A stretch of 64,000 bases of DNA from the NCBI GenBank assembly GCA_015179125.1, contig WHVA01000063.1, positions 1 to 64,000 on the forward strand, given 5' to 3'. The translations under genes and the position numbers were made by a program. Source of the DNA: Gautieria morchelliformis. Lineage: Eukaryota; Basidiomycota; Agaricomycetes; Gomphales; Gomphaceae. Under the pieces are notes generated by a model. That model searched no databases. It was not told the origin of the DNA and was given only the letters and a program-made list of their open reading frames with translations. Shown here in pieces: positions 42,364-53,890 of this stretch (position 1 is the first letter of the stretch; each line of letters begins with the position of its first letter).

Positions 42364-44821
42364 TTAGAGCGTGCCAATGTGTTCAAAACACGAGAACCAT
42401 ACATTACTAGCTGAATGGAGGGTGCTGGTAACCACAACGGGATCGTTACCTGTCAAGATCATTTATTTAGACCTGAGGCCTGAGTACGTATCGCGTGCTG
42501 CCAACTTACGCGAGCAAAGCGGCCACCCTACTACCAGACATGGTGTAGGATTCCTTAGCATCTTGATCTCTGCACCTCTGTGTATTTCGGTCAATTATAC
42601 ATCGCCTGGGCCAGGCGGCAGGTTAGGTAACATACAGATGTGCGAAACTCAGGAGTGGATCTTTGCGGTTCGTTAATAGCATCTTCACACCAAGCTGTAT
42701 ACAGTAACGAACAAGACGTACGTGAACTGGTCGAGAAAGGATTATTCCTCAGGTCCCCAAAGGCGGGCAGGCCAGTCGCCACAATATCGTCCATCTGTCT
42801 CCAGCAACAAGGTATCAGAGATAATCGAGTGATTTTTTCCTATAAGGGGTAGTGACGTACATTGGTGATTCGCCATAAGGTCCTCGGTATAGACATGCTC
42901 ATGTTTATTGCCTTATTGAAAGCTGCACATTAAAAATCAGTACAGTGCTCAACATACTATTACTGTGCTAACCTTTCACAGACTTAGCATCACAAACAAT
43001 GGGTGCAGCGAACATGTAACCATCGCGCAATACAATATGCCCATCAAGCTCGCTTTTGACAAGAACTAGGCGACTATGCATACAGAGATGTGACACCTGG
43101 GATAATAGAAGGTGGACAAAGCAGCTTACGAAAAGGCAAGACTTGCAACGGCACTGCCAAGGGAGTGACCTGAAGGAATAAGGAAAGTTATTTGCACCAA
43201 CTGGATTTCTTGGGAATATTAAGAGCGAGACACTGCATACCAGTAACCTATAGCAGTAGTGTCAAAAAATCAAGAGAAGCCAGATGGTTAAATGTCTTAC
43301 ATATAGATTGATTTTGGCCACTGAGTCAGGGTTCCTCTTGAGGATGTCCTTAGCAATCTCATTGACACCTTTGACTATTGTGTCTGTATAATGTAAATGG
43401 AAGTTAATCAGAGGGGTGCTGGGTGAATAAAATTACCCCAAGGTTTTGTCATTGAATTGTTAGACCGGAAGAGTCTTTGGAAAAAGCCCCCTGTAGCCAA
43501 AAATGAGAGGTATATATGCAAAGCAGAGACACCAATACCATGCACTAGATAATACGTCTTTTTTAATGCCACAGCCATGATGATAGTTATGCACACCTTT
43601 GCCAAATCCAGGCAACTCCAAGTCAGCATCAACTGTCTGATAATCAAAGTCTGTAACCCAATCTATGGATGTTTCTCAGCCTCAGATGATGACTAGAGAG
43701 TAGCACAATATAGTACTTGCCATTGTATTCTGTGGGGGATGTCCCTTTAAAAGCTAAGATAATCCAATTGGAAGAAGGATCCCAGAAAAGAGCCGCATAT
43801 GCTGAGTCACGTGTATTCAGCTCAGAGACCGGAGCATAATTGAGACCAAAAGTATGGCAGAAATCCGCAATAGCACCATCCTGAAGCGGTGGCACATCAA
43901 ATGTGAGAGTGCAATGGATAAGTGATCAGAAATTACCTTTTTTTGTAATTCATCATTCACTGCAGCGAGAGCACCGCCACGTGTGAAGCTATACTGGGTG
44001 CCACTGGTGGTGGAAGAGGGAGAGATACCATGTGTGTGTGCTGTGGCAACCGCAGAATTGACAGGCTCTGCACCACGTTCATACATAAGTGAGGCAAGCT
44101 GCAACCTATCCAAAAGATTATGAGTAAGATCGAGGTGTAGGCACATTAAACAACCGAATCAGAGATAATCAACCTATACATACAGGAGTTTTGCCATGTC
44201 AAGGTTGAAGATGTGTTCCCCGACGGCCTTGGGATCTTTAGGTGGCTGCTGTAAGGCCACCCTGGCGGCATCAACCTCCTTCTGTGAAATTTCACGGAAG
44301 ATATTCCTTGCTTTGAGACCAATCAGTCCATTCATTCTTAAAATATGTTGGTATAGATGGACATACGTGCATTAACAGGACTCAAGCCACTGTAGTACTT
44401 CTCAGAAAACCAATTGAAGGCCTTCACGATGTTGGGATGATTGCCAATAATGCAAGCTACAAGTAGTACTCCCATCGCCACAGATGCACCAAAGGCAAAG
44501 CTGAGGCACAGGGCAACTTGGACAGGCCCTGGATAAATTTATCCATTATGAGATACTTGTTGTCTTCAAATTCACACAAGACGCACTAAATCCGAGTGAC
44601 ACAATGGCCTGGAAGACGCTACTCCAAGTAGAAATGAGATACTTTCCGTACCTATTACGGTTCACTTGTCAGAATTAGGCATAGGAATCAGAGCACACGG
44701 TACGTCACTGGGATAACATGCTGATTGTTCCAGGTAGACCAGTCGCTTGTCCGACAGTGATTGAAAGCTGAAGTACCTCAGCCAAGTGATTTCTTCTCAG
44801 AGAATCCAATTCTGCATCCAT
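42364..44821 (-). CDS. class-3 lipase with N-terminal membrane segments
   Basis: The likely start is ATG 44821 (MDAELDSLRRNHLAE). Early exons near 44400-44530 encode hydrophobic stretches (ALCLSFAFGASVAMGVLLVA), suggesting membrane anchoring. Then come EVDAARVALQQPPKDPKAVG, LQLASLMYERGAEPVNSAVA, DSAYAALFWDPSSNWIILAF running into KGTSPTEYN, and EWVTDFDYQTVDADL. The nucleophile elbow GHSLGSAVASLAF is at 43156-43170. After it, LDGHIVLRDGYMFAAPIVCD, AINMSMSIPRTLWRITN, DIVATGLPAFGD and AHLGAEIKMLRN follow, ending in STLHSASNVWFSCFEHIGTL with TAA at 42364-42366. The GxSxG serine, a later Asp (DIVAT) and a His (ASNVW/FEH region) fit a class-3 triacylglycerol lipase. More than ten exons; boundaries partly approximate. 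Confidence 0.8.
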
Positions 44822-45477
44822 GGCGGCGAATCGAATGACTCAGTGATGTGAATTGGGTCGTGCTTGAGCTTGGCAGTGGTCTGACCGCAGAGGAATGAAA
44901 ACGACTGTAAAGTTCACTGCAAGAGCGTATCGAGCACTCCTGCCCGGCGGCAAGGTTCTTCAAACTCGAAACTCCGATGTTCACTCCTCTTTGGCTGCAT
45001 ACTTATTCCAATCAAGCTATATGCCCCTAGTTCTGCCGGAAGTTCACCCTCTCAAGTGATACATAATCATACTGTACCAGTCTCCGGCTCGATAGTCGTG
45101 GCTGAATGGGCGATGGCCCCGGTGGCTGAAACCCACATCGTTAGTGCACTGTCGCAAGATTTAAGAACGAAGCACTGAGACGCCAAAGCTTGCCCAGTGG
45201 TCACGTGCACAATCATGTGATAGGTAGACAAATGAAATTGTCGTGACTAGACTCGAACCTAGTCCTTGATTAATTGATTGTTCACGAGTAGAAGATAGTG
45301 TTTACAATAAGGGGACGAGATATAAAGACTGGATTCAAGTCTATGACTAGATATTGGTGTGCGCAATGTTTCCCGTGCGCATTATGAACCTGTTTCAGTT
45401 GATATAAATAGGAATGCACAGATGATACTACTAACGGTCATAGCCCTGAATCCGAATGAGAGCTCGAGAAAAAAAAA
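44822..45477. other. intergenic stretch between two minus-strand genes
   Basis: No coding signal recognised. A tRNA T-arm-like motif on the minus strand near 45250 was examined and rejected. Confidence 0.4.
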
Positions 45478-46422
45478 TCACGTCCCTGCCATGCCAACAA
45501 CCCCGACCTGGTCCCTAATTTTCGCAATCTCCCCCACTGTCAACGACCCTTTGCTAGCAATCAAGAATTGCTCGAATGCCGCACCGGCATCATCCTTGCC
45601 GGCAAATTCTGTCCTCAGGAAGAGATATAGTCGATCCCAGAAACCTGGCGATGATATTGTCGTGTGGAAAGTTGATGCTTCAGGTGCTGCTTCTTGTACT
45701 TGCGGAAATGTCGTATCTAACTCGAGGGGGATAGGCGCAGGTCTCGACAAAGGCGACCCAGTTGCGGAAGGGAGCGGAGAAATCACAAGTGAAGGGATGA
45801 CCACTCCGTCTTCCGGGGGTGTGGAGGGCTGCGCCACAGGTATACCAGCTGCAAGAGAAGGCGCTGCTTCAGTGCCGTCCCAATGCGACCCAGGTCTAGT
45901 CATGAGATTCACAGTGGCACCGTCCGTGATGCCATATTCCTTGAGCAGTTTTGCGTCAGCGAGTGCTTTGCCTTTGAGAAGAAGTCGCTGGATATCCGCC
46001 GGCGGCGCACGGGGTTGAGAAGCAAGTTGTTTTTTGATGGTGCTAATTGTGTCCGTGGTGGAGACCGTAAGCGGGAAGGATAGAGGGGGCTTCGCAGACT
46101 TGAACGTGATGGTCACCGTGTCTATTGATTCTGATAGTACATGTCAGCTGTACAGCATTCTATGCATGGAGATAAACAAAGGCACCTGCTTGAAGAGAAG
46201 AAGTTTCTGCTTTGCGCTCTGGTGGAGGAGGTAAATCTGCCTGGTGAGGATGAACAATCAAGGGAGGCTGTGGCTGACTAGTACACTCACTTGGAATACA
46301 CTTATTTTTTTGGAATACTGATCAAGAGACGGCTGATAATCATCAGGATACGTTATTGGGAGAGCGGCGAGAGTGTTAAGCTGTCCTTTGATGAAGGAAA
46401 TTTCGTTGGGGAAAGAAGACAT
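45478..46422 (-). CDS. ubiquitin-like-domain protein, Get5/Mdy2-like
   Basis: Three exons: ATG at 46422-46420 (MSSFPNEISFIKGQLNTLAA), a short exon reading ADLPPPPERKAETSSLQA, and a long exon ending at TGA 45478. The ubiquitin-like fold spans about residues 65-140 (DTVTITFKSAKPPLSFPLTV, TISTIKKQLASQPRAPPADI, QRLLLKGKALADAKLLKEYG, ITDGATVNLM). A Pro-rich linker leads to a C-terminal helical domain (FWDRLYLFLRTEFAGKDDAG, SLTVGEIAKIRDQVGVVGMA). The arrangement of N-terminal helix, UBL and C-terminal helical domain resembles Get5/Mdy2, which works with Get4 in delivering tail-anchored proteins to the ER. The match outside the UBL is weak, so another UBL adaptor is possible. Confidence 0.75.
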
Positions 46423-46492
46423 GATGTCGGGACGAGTGTCACGGCTCGGCGTGACAGACGCCTAAGTTACTAAGTCACATTAGCGGAATACC
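46423..46492. promoter_or_regulatory. 70-bp bidirectional promoter between the UBL gene and NDUFS5
   Basis: The start codons of the two divergent genes lie 70 bp apart, so 5' untranslated regions and promoter elements of both must fit here. No TATA box is obvious. Confidence 0.6.
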
Positions 46493-47029
46493 ATGGCGGT
46501 GAGTGCAGCGTCGTATCATCTTCATACAAGGACCTAACGCCTACTTCTGACATTAGTCGGGATTTGGGTACACCGGCGGTGCGGATGCATAATATCCAAG
46601 CCCATGATATACTTACAGAGCCATCAACAGGTCGTTCGAGGTGTTTTGCTCACTGGCAAGAATTCGCTAAAGTATGTTGGTTCTATCGATGTTGCCAAAC
46701 ATAAGGCCAATGTTATCATTAGTGCTACGCCCAGGCAGATAGCCCTGTGGAGTGCAAGCTTGCAGCTGAAGATTATATCGAATGCCTTCACCACGCGAAA
46801 GAAGTGCGTGGACTATCTTTATCAACTTCACGAGCAGTACACACTATGAACACCTCAGATTGCTCGCGCGAAAGTCGTCCAGGCTCAGTTTTTGAAGAAG
46901 GCTCAGCAGGAAGGCAAGGATGGCCGGAAAGCTGCGGAAGTTATGGCTGACGGTGTGATTGTTGGCGTGGGGTTGATATCGAGGAAGAAAGCGGAAGAAG
47001 CAGAGAAAGACAGCGGCGGAAAACATTAA
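46493..47029 (+). CDS. NADH:ubiquinone oxidoreductase (complex I) subunit NDUFS5-like
   Basis: Five exons close in phase: 46493-46498, 46557-46578, 46619-46671, 46723-46803 and 46859-47029, giving 110 residues. The product begins MASGFGYTGE and has the twin CX9C signature CFAHWQEFAKC and CKLAAEDYIEC, followed by LHHAKEIARAKVVQAQFLKK. A C-terminal segment (GVIVGVGLISRKKAEEAEK) ends at TAA 47027-47029. NDUFS5 is a small intermembrane-space subunit of mitochondrial complex I whose cysteines form disulfides through the Mia40 pathway. The first coding exon holds only two codons. Length and both cysteine pairs match the family. Confidence 0.9.
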
Positions 47030-47619
47030 ACGGAAATTGATTGTTATGGTGAGTTCGTGTCACTGGTTTCTTGTCGCTATGCCTGATTAGCCGACGACAG
47101 TACGTGTGAAGGACGATTAGACTATCAACACATACAGACCAGAACGGTGAAAAGCCGATCACAGCACACCATTGTGCGCATCCATCCTGCGAATGACATT
47201 CAAGCCGTTACTTCTACCAGGCATGTTGTTTCCCTAACTAGTGCTAGGAGTTCATCCAGCAGCTGTGAACCTCCATTCATGACCAAGAGCTGTGCTTTGA
47301 AATTATCTCTCCCCAATGTATAAAGTTTCGGGCTCATTCCTCCACGGTCAACGGCCACACTAGACCTCACTGGATTGCGAAATGCTCCTCTCCGCCGGGG
47401 GCTTCACACACTGACGCAGGACAATGGCTACCAAGAATTCAGGACTTCCCCATAAGTGCAACTCAGAAGAAGTGTGTATGCACACAAAACCGCCGTTCCT
47501 GCTAACCACGCTCAGGTTTGAAAACTGTGCTCACTTTATTTAAATGTAATTACTAGGAGTTCTCGAAATCCGTGATCACTGCTTCATAGTTTTGCACAAT
47601 CTTGCAGTTATACCTGTTG
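47030..47619. other. intergenic/5' region of the SDS23-like gene
   Basis: A possible short first exon starts at ATG 47424 (MATKNSGLPHKCNSEE) followed by GTGTGT, but it does not connect convincingly. TATAAAG lies at about 47321. Confidence 0.4.
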
Positions 47620-49714
47620 GACTGTTATGGCTGCATGTTTAGTCGCGGTTGACGCCAAGTGGCCGGTCAACCTCCATCTACACCAAGGACCAGGTAATAC
47701 TGTTCGTTTTGCAATTACCATACCTTCTTCCTACTCCTCCTATTGTCCTGGTGAAAGTTCGATGTCTCTTTCACGACGCGTCTCCGTATCATACACTCCA
47801 GTGTCACCATCCAACGGTTCTAGCAATTTGCGTACTAATCACATCCTTTCGATACAAGAATCAAGCGAGTTCCTGGGTCTATGTTCTACTCTGGCAAAGG
47901 GTCAGGCTGAAACGTTATCTACTTATCGTTGATGTGGCTCTTGAATATCGACTAAAATTCTTTGCCAGATCTGACCGACGGAGAAGTCTTTGAAGTTGAT
48001 GTAGATATTTCAGTCGACGCAGCTTGTGAAGTATGTTTCTGATGTGCCTCCGCCCTAATGGCAAGTGAATTACAGTCACCAATCTATGCTTGTAAATTAT
48101 AGTCACTCATCGAGCATGCAACACCTTGTCTCGCTGTGCGGGCTTCCATCTCGCATGAGCCTACACTTGTCGGATTGTTCGATGTGAGTAATCATGCTAA
48201 ATACTTGGATTTTCGTACTTGATGAGGTTTGCATCAAAGTGTGCAGATGTTAATGCATTTCTCACCCTCGCGGCAACATCGCATCTGCTCAGCGACGATG
48301 ATTCCGATGAACGAGCGTCTCAGATTCTAGAGGCAGCCAGAAGTGGCACTGGCAGTGTCCCAGTCCAGCTCTGCACAGGTTAGCTTATCGCGCATTCTTT
48401 CCATTACTGCTGAATATGAAAGGACATTAGATCTTTCAGAGAAAAACCCTTTGGTCACACTACCTTCGAATGCAACCATTCTGTCACTATTGGAGGTATT
48501 CTCACGAGGGACTCATCGAGGTTTGAATATATATAAGAAGCTGATATTAGACAACGCTGAAGCTCGATATTCTAGTGCTTATCGACAAAGTCGACGGTCA
48601 TGCCGATATTGTATCCGACATAGGTCTCCTTGCCTGGTTCATGACAAAAGTATGTCAACTGGGGGGCCTTTTCCCGTGCTGAACCATGTGCACGCTGATA
48701 GGCTCCAACCTATCCCTCTATTACCTCCACATTGGAAAAGCCATTACCAGCTTTGGGTATAGGTTCTCGGGATGTTGTATCCTGCCTTTCGTCCGATACT
48801 GTCCTTGTTGCTATGAAACTTATGTCTGAGGGGGGACTGAGTTCATTGGCTGTAACAGATACTGAAGGGGGAGGCTTGCTTTCGGCAGTCAGTGTTACTG
48901 ACATCGCTCGAGTTCGTACATATTCTCTATTCCTTGCAAGCTATTCACCGTGGCCTCCAGCTCGTAGCGCCTAGTCAAAGTAAAAAAATACTCTCCATGC
49001 CACTGGCGCAGTTTATAGCACTGATTAAGGTACGTTCGGCTTCCCATTCAACATCGCCCATCCTCATACATGCACTATGAGGCTCCTGGAGGGTCACAAG
49101 ACGGAGCTGATAGGTACCCAGGTAATTATGCAGCCTGTTCTGGCATTGAAATCCTGATCCATTAGTCGCCAAACAAGTGTTCAGCGTCTCGCCAAATTCG
49201 ACACTCTCCCACGTGATTCAGAAATTGCTTGCCAGTATGTACTTCGAATTGATACCTCTTCTTACCCTTTATTTCGAGGCCACACGCCTAAGTCTCATGA
49301 TGATTAGCAAATACTCACAGGGTATTCATAACGGATGATTCGTCTGAACCCAGCGGTCCTCTGCAAGGAAATCTACGGGGCGTTGTTTCTGTCGTTGATG
49401 GTGCGTTGTATTTTTTGAGCTTAAGTATACGGCGTCCATTATATAATGCCTATGCACAGTATTGTCGGTGTTTGCTCAGCATGCCGGAATATCTAACGTC
49501 GATCCTACGCGCATGCAAAGGCAACGGAGGGCTTCTTCGGCATCCTCTTCATCCAGCAGGTAGGATAGCGCGATCTCAGGTTTTACCCTCGCCTCAGGCT
49601 GACATTTATAGGTCGGCTAGTGGTAGTCGTGTTGGCCGCCGTTCGAGCATGCACTCTGGTCGCGTGGCGGGTAATGTGGAAAGGGAGGGACGTCACCTGG
49701 AGAGGAGACAATGA
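47620..49714 (+). CDS. CBS-domain protein, SDS23/24-like
   Basis: The gene has many exons. The 5' part encodes a Ser-rich region (TPSGRSTSIYTKDQ, LSRRVSVSYTPVSPSNGSSN) with uncertain joints. From about 47970 the chain is clear: DLTDGEVFEVDVDISVDAAC, SLIEHATPCLAVRASISHEP, ADVNAFLTLAATSHLL, DLSEKNPLVTLPSNATILSL, LEVFSRGTHR, VLIDKVDGHADIVSDIGLLAW, GIGSRDVVSCLSSDTVLVAM, SLAVTDTEGGGLLSAVSVTD, VFSVSPNSTLSHVIQKLL, VFITDDSSEPSGPLQGN and RGVVSVVDVLSVFAQHAGIS. These are four CBS motifs arranged as in Sds23, a regulator that binds adenylates and inhibits PP2A-type phosphatase during nutrient and cell-cycle control. The tail (RASSASSSSR, GRRSSMHSGR) is Ser/Arg-rich. Stop TGA at 49712-49714. Confidence 0.8.
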
Positions 49715-51541
49715 GAAATACCTTTTCAAACATTTTCCTTCCCTTTAAAAGTCTTCGCCTTATTTGTTCTGGCTAATACTCTTGTGTATTCGTATAGTCC
49801 TAATTGAATGCAGGGTGCGTACTAATTTTACATACTTCGGAGGTTCAAGTACACTTCGGCGTTGTTTGGGTGCATTGTCCCACCATGCTCAAGCTTCCTC
49901 GACGTCACCTCGAAGCATGGTATACCTCTTCTCATCCTGCGTTTGACCCGCCGCTATGGACCCTGGTACGTCTACTGGGCACTTGAACGCTAGAATGGCT
50001 ACGGGAAATTATGAGAGGCCTGGTAAATCCAAACTCGCACTTGGCTAATAAGCTGATTTCTCATGATGGCGCGCAGTCTACTGTTCCTTACAGCTGGCTT
50101 AGCTAGGAAGTTATACCTCGTGCAAGCGATGCTCGTCTAGCCGCGGCTCTCAGTGCTCCACGTTGCTGCCAGTGGCTCTGGTGCATAGCCATGCCCTCAA
50201 CGTTTCAACTCCTGCATCATAAGTAGTACGTCCCTTTATCGGACCGACCCACCCCCCAGGCCTCACACGTCCTTACGCTGGTTTATTACCAGGTTCGTCG
50301 GAGGATGTATATCGTAGGAGCCACATGAACAAGTCGAGCGAATTATTGGGTGACGTGTTACGCCTGCATGTTCTGTATCAAAAACAATATTTTCTGTGGA
50401 TTCGATACTGCTCTCTAGCAACCAGAATCTAGCCACGGCCCGACATGGTCCGCTTGTCATGCCCACCCGCTAGTGACTAGCGACTGTGCTCGCTTTGCCG
50501 CTTGCACAGGGTGCAGACAAGGCATAAAACCTCAATTCCATGCACATAGCTCAGGTGCGGTGAATGTCACTAATCAGAATCTTCGTTAACTTGCACTGAC
50601 AATAGTGGTAAGGTGGATCCGCCGGCATCACAACAGATGGTTCTGCAACCCTTACCCTATTGAAATCAAGCCATTTCTTGAAAGGCTGGCAGTCAGCATG
50701 ATGAACAAACCAACAACTAAGCGCATAGCAGATACTGCCTGGCTGGGTTTGCCTGTTGCGTTTAATCCAGGAGCGTTTGCTCATGGTTGAATTATTTGAC
50801 AGGACTCCTGGGGAGGTGCCGGCGTCCGAAGACCCAACCCGAAGGCCCGGAAAATCAATTAATCGTCAAGAAGGTTGCTAGGATAGATCCGAAGTCGTGT
50901 GCTAACCACGCCGCACGCATCTTATCATCTCGGAGAACAAAAACATAAGCACGCAGTGGAATACGAGAGTCGGATTCCAGAGGCAGAGGCTTCCCCGGGT
51001 TGTTAAAAAGCTGTGTACTGGATGGCGCCCCGTGTTGCCTCATTTACTCGCGACGCATGCTGGGTAGATGGGCACGGTCATAGATGTATTAGAAAAAGTG
51101 TTTTAATCTATTGTGGATTTATCCCGTACTACTGCTGGCATGTAATGATCATCGAGTCAGCTGAACCGAAGTCGTTTCTCTAATGTCAGCGATACAGCTT
51201 AGCTTAGGAAAGCAGGACCGAACATGTTTTCGATGGGCAGAATGTACGTCTAGTACTCGGACCCTGGTACAGCTAAGCCTTTCGCGGATCCAACCCTATC
51301 GAAATCACAAGGACACAACCCGTAATTGCTCGCCGCACGAAAAATCGGAATAAGAGATCTACACCGTGAATTGATACAAATGCTGATACAGATATACATG
51401 ACATTCCAAACAAGCTTTCCCTTCCAGCATACCCTAAAGTCCAATCGCAAGTGTCCTCTACACCAGAAACGCGAACATGCAAGATCCCTGCGAGCTTGAA
51501 CTATATGCCGACTCAGGGGTGGCCTCGTATAAATACTAACG
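49715..51541. other. 1.8-kb region without a supported gene
   Basis: Only short open frames without family motifs were seen on either strand. Confidence 0.4.
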
Positions 51542-52186
51542 TTACCACTGCTTCGAAATCCTCATTCTTGGAACGACGGTGTCGTCTGGCAGCTCCTCGA
51601 AGGTGTGCTCGACCAGAAAGAGCAGTCTGATCCCACGCTCCGCGCCCATTTCTCCTCCGTCACTGCTAGCTCCTCTCCTCTGAGCTCCTCTCGGCCAGCA
51701 GCCCTCCCTTGCAAAGGACGGCGGCGTGCTCCTGGACCTCGCGCCCAAACCGGGCTGCGTGTCCATGGAGGTATTGCGTTGTTTCTTGTTGCGAGGGCGG
51801 CTGCCCCCGCGAGATAAATGGCTGGTGGCCTCTTCGCTTTTCAGCCTTGCCATTGCTTTGGCCTTTCGGCGACGGTCGCGGTCGCCTCGAGAAGCGAACG
51901 GTGCAGGCGATGCTGCGTTGTCTACTGCCGATGAGAGCGCGGGGATGGGGAGCGGCCGCGCCAGCGGTTGGAATGCAGGTAGAGGGTGTGGGGGCAACCT
52001 GGGGTAGGGCTGTGGCTCGAGCGGCGGGTGGAGAAGTGGTGCGGGTGGTGCCAGGAAACCCGGCCCTGCCATCCCTAGAGGGCGGAGGTGGATGGGTTGC
52101 ATAAACAACTGACGATCCTCCTCCGAAGTCATGAGCTCCCGGTGGAGTAAGCCAAGGCTGTGCAAAAAGGGCAGCTGATTTTCCAT
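51542..52186 (-). CDS. unknown Pro-rich, basic protein, intronless
   Basis: ATG 52186 opens 214 codons: NQLPFLHSLGLLHREL, a Pro/Leu-rich stretch (APPAPLLHPPLEPQPYP), a basic segment (GDRDRRRKAKAMARLKSEEA, RGGSRPRNKKQRN) resembling a nuclear signal, and a hydrophobic-acidic end (IRLLFLVEHTFEELPDD). The region is GC-rich and other frames are also open, so coding status rests mainly on length and the ordered composition. No family recognised. Confidence 0.4.
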   Translation of the reverse strand: MENQLPFLHSLGLLHRELMTSEEDRQLFMQPIHLRPLGMAGPGFLAPPAPLLHPPLEPQPYPRLPPHPLPAFQPLARPLPIPALSSAVDNAASPAPFASRGDRDRRRKAKAMARLKSEEATSHLSRGGSRPRNKKQRNTSMDTQPGLGARSRSTPPSFAREGCWPRGAQRRGASSDGGEMGAERGIRLLFLVEHTFEELPDDTVVPRMRISKQW

Positions 52187-53890
52187 GGTGCAGCAGTGAT
52201 GGCAAAGATGGCGGTTTGAGAGTACAAGAGAGACAAAGGTCTTGATGTAGCATTTCAATCGGATGGTCACATTTGTCGCTTCCCTTTGAGTGGACAATGA
52301 AATCAGTCACCGGTTCAATTCAAAGTTCCTTCTCGAGAACAACATGGACCAATCACCGCGTTTTATGGGTTAGTATTTGTAGATCAAGTCCTCATGAACC
52401 CATAAGAATGTAGCATTATCTACACATACTTGAAGGTATTCTTGTATAGTCTCTGGTTTGAGTATGTCAGCACAGTTGAACGTCTGAATACCCCAGACCG
52501 AACCAGAATCCGACCGAACGTCGGTACTTGGGCCAGTGGATCGCATCGAGAATCCCCAACGAGGTCAGTCGTCTAAATATCTCTAAATATCTCTAAATTA
52601 GCCAAGCACTTATCACAGATCGGTCTTCGAACACCCCATAATAACATAACATTTCTGCGAGCACATATATTCCTCCTAAAGCAACACCATGCCCCTTCCA
52701 AGGGCTTATATGCCTGCAACATATCGAACAAAGTTTTAATACAGTAAGCTAAGTACTAGTATTCTCTGAAGTCCTTTCGGATCCCGACCTTATGTAATTA
52801 GAGTACACTCGTTCTTCCTCTCTCACCACCACCACCATGACCGTGATGCGTTCGCCCCGTGTGGGCCAGTAGCACTGGGCGGACACATCACGGTCATGGA
52901 CATGTCTGCTTTTCGCTTTTCGTGCCCCGCGGCGCGCACGCACCACACGTCCACGCACCACACGTCCACGAACCACACGTCCACGAATCACGGTGCGCGG
53001 GGGAACGGCGAGAGCGGCGACGGCGCAGGGAAGGGCGCGGGCGCGTGCAGGTGTGGGGCCGTGTGCGTGTGCGCCACCGGGTCCGGGTTCGGGTTCATGT
53101 GCCCACGGCGACAGCACGGACAGCACAGGGGCCGCGTGCTGCCGCTGCTTGTGCCGGAAGCAGTCGCGGTTCCCACCGGCCTCTGACATGGAGGGCCCTG
53201 CACCTGCTGCACCTGAGTCTATTGAGTCTGCATCTTCCCCTGTTCCACTCACGCAGTCTGTTAAAATCTTATACCGCCTCTTGCAGCCTTTCTTTTCCCC
53301 CCCGTCCCTCCTGCTCTCCCCTATCGACGTCCCCGTCCACTGCACACATCCACGACCTTTCCACACGCTCCCACTCGCCCTCCTCAGCGCTTCCACCGCA
53401 GGGTCGCGCGGCGCGAAGCAGCACACGCCGTGCGCGAGATGGTACTTGAGCCCGTGTAAGTGCCGTGTCATCATGTTTCTCGGACTCGGTCTGTTGACTA
53501 TATGCGCGTTGTTACACAGCATTCAGTCCATGACTCTGATCTCGGGGCATCCATTTATAAAGCCAGCCTGTAAGTGTATTTCAATTAAACTAGTGCCTAC
53601 GTTGGGACTTAGTATCGGCTGATTTTGAGCTCTTAGCGGTCTTAGCCGAAGCGCCGCCGACTAAGAGAGGAGATAACAAGTGCGTCATAATAAGTTCATT
53701 GGATCATGTGTCACTTACCAGATACCTAGTGGGCTTATAAGGTTTGAAACTCCTCCCCTGGACCTAATATTCCTTCATAATATCGTGCAAATGATGCATT
53801 TTCGGTTGCGGAAATTATGGCCGACAGGACGCGCGGAGAAACCAGATGTTTGTCCCCCTTAACCGTGGTCCAATGCTGTATCCAGTCGCG
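52187..53890. other. GC-rich region without a supported gene
   Basis: Open frames of up to 257 codons occur on both strands between 52.75 and 53.62 kb, but they consist of Arg/His/Val repeats created by CACACGTCCACG repeats and high GC. None resembles a known protein. Confidence 0.45.
52835..52899. repeat. perfect 14-bp inverted repeat followed by CACGTCC tandem repeats
   Basis: CCATGACCGTGATG (52835-52848) is the exact reverse complement of CATCACGGTCATGG (52886-52899). Shortly after, from about 52938 to 52990, the 15-bp unit CACACGTCCACGAAC is repeated about four times with single changes. Confidence 0.85.

Noticed and set aside
45240..45310. Possible minus-strand tRNA (T-arm-like ACTAG-GTTCGAGT-CTAGT)
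   Set aside because: The loop would have 8 nt, and no cloverleaf with D-arm and anticodon stem could be built upstream.
51709..52104. Plus-strand open frames over the Pro-rich minus-strand gene
   Set aside because: They are GC-rich antisense shadows without motifs.
52749..53622. Long open frames on both strands (up to 257 codons)
   Set aside because: They arise from GC-rich sequence and CACACGTCCACG repeats (Arg-Gly-Arg-Val-Val type) and have no supporting homology.
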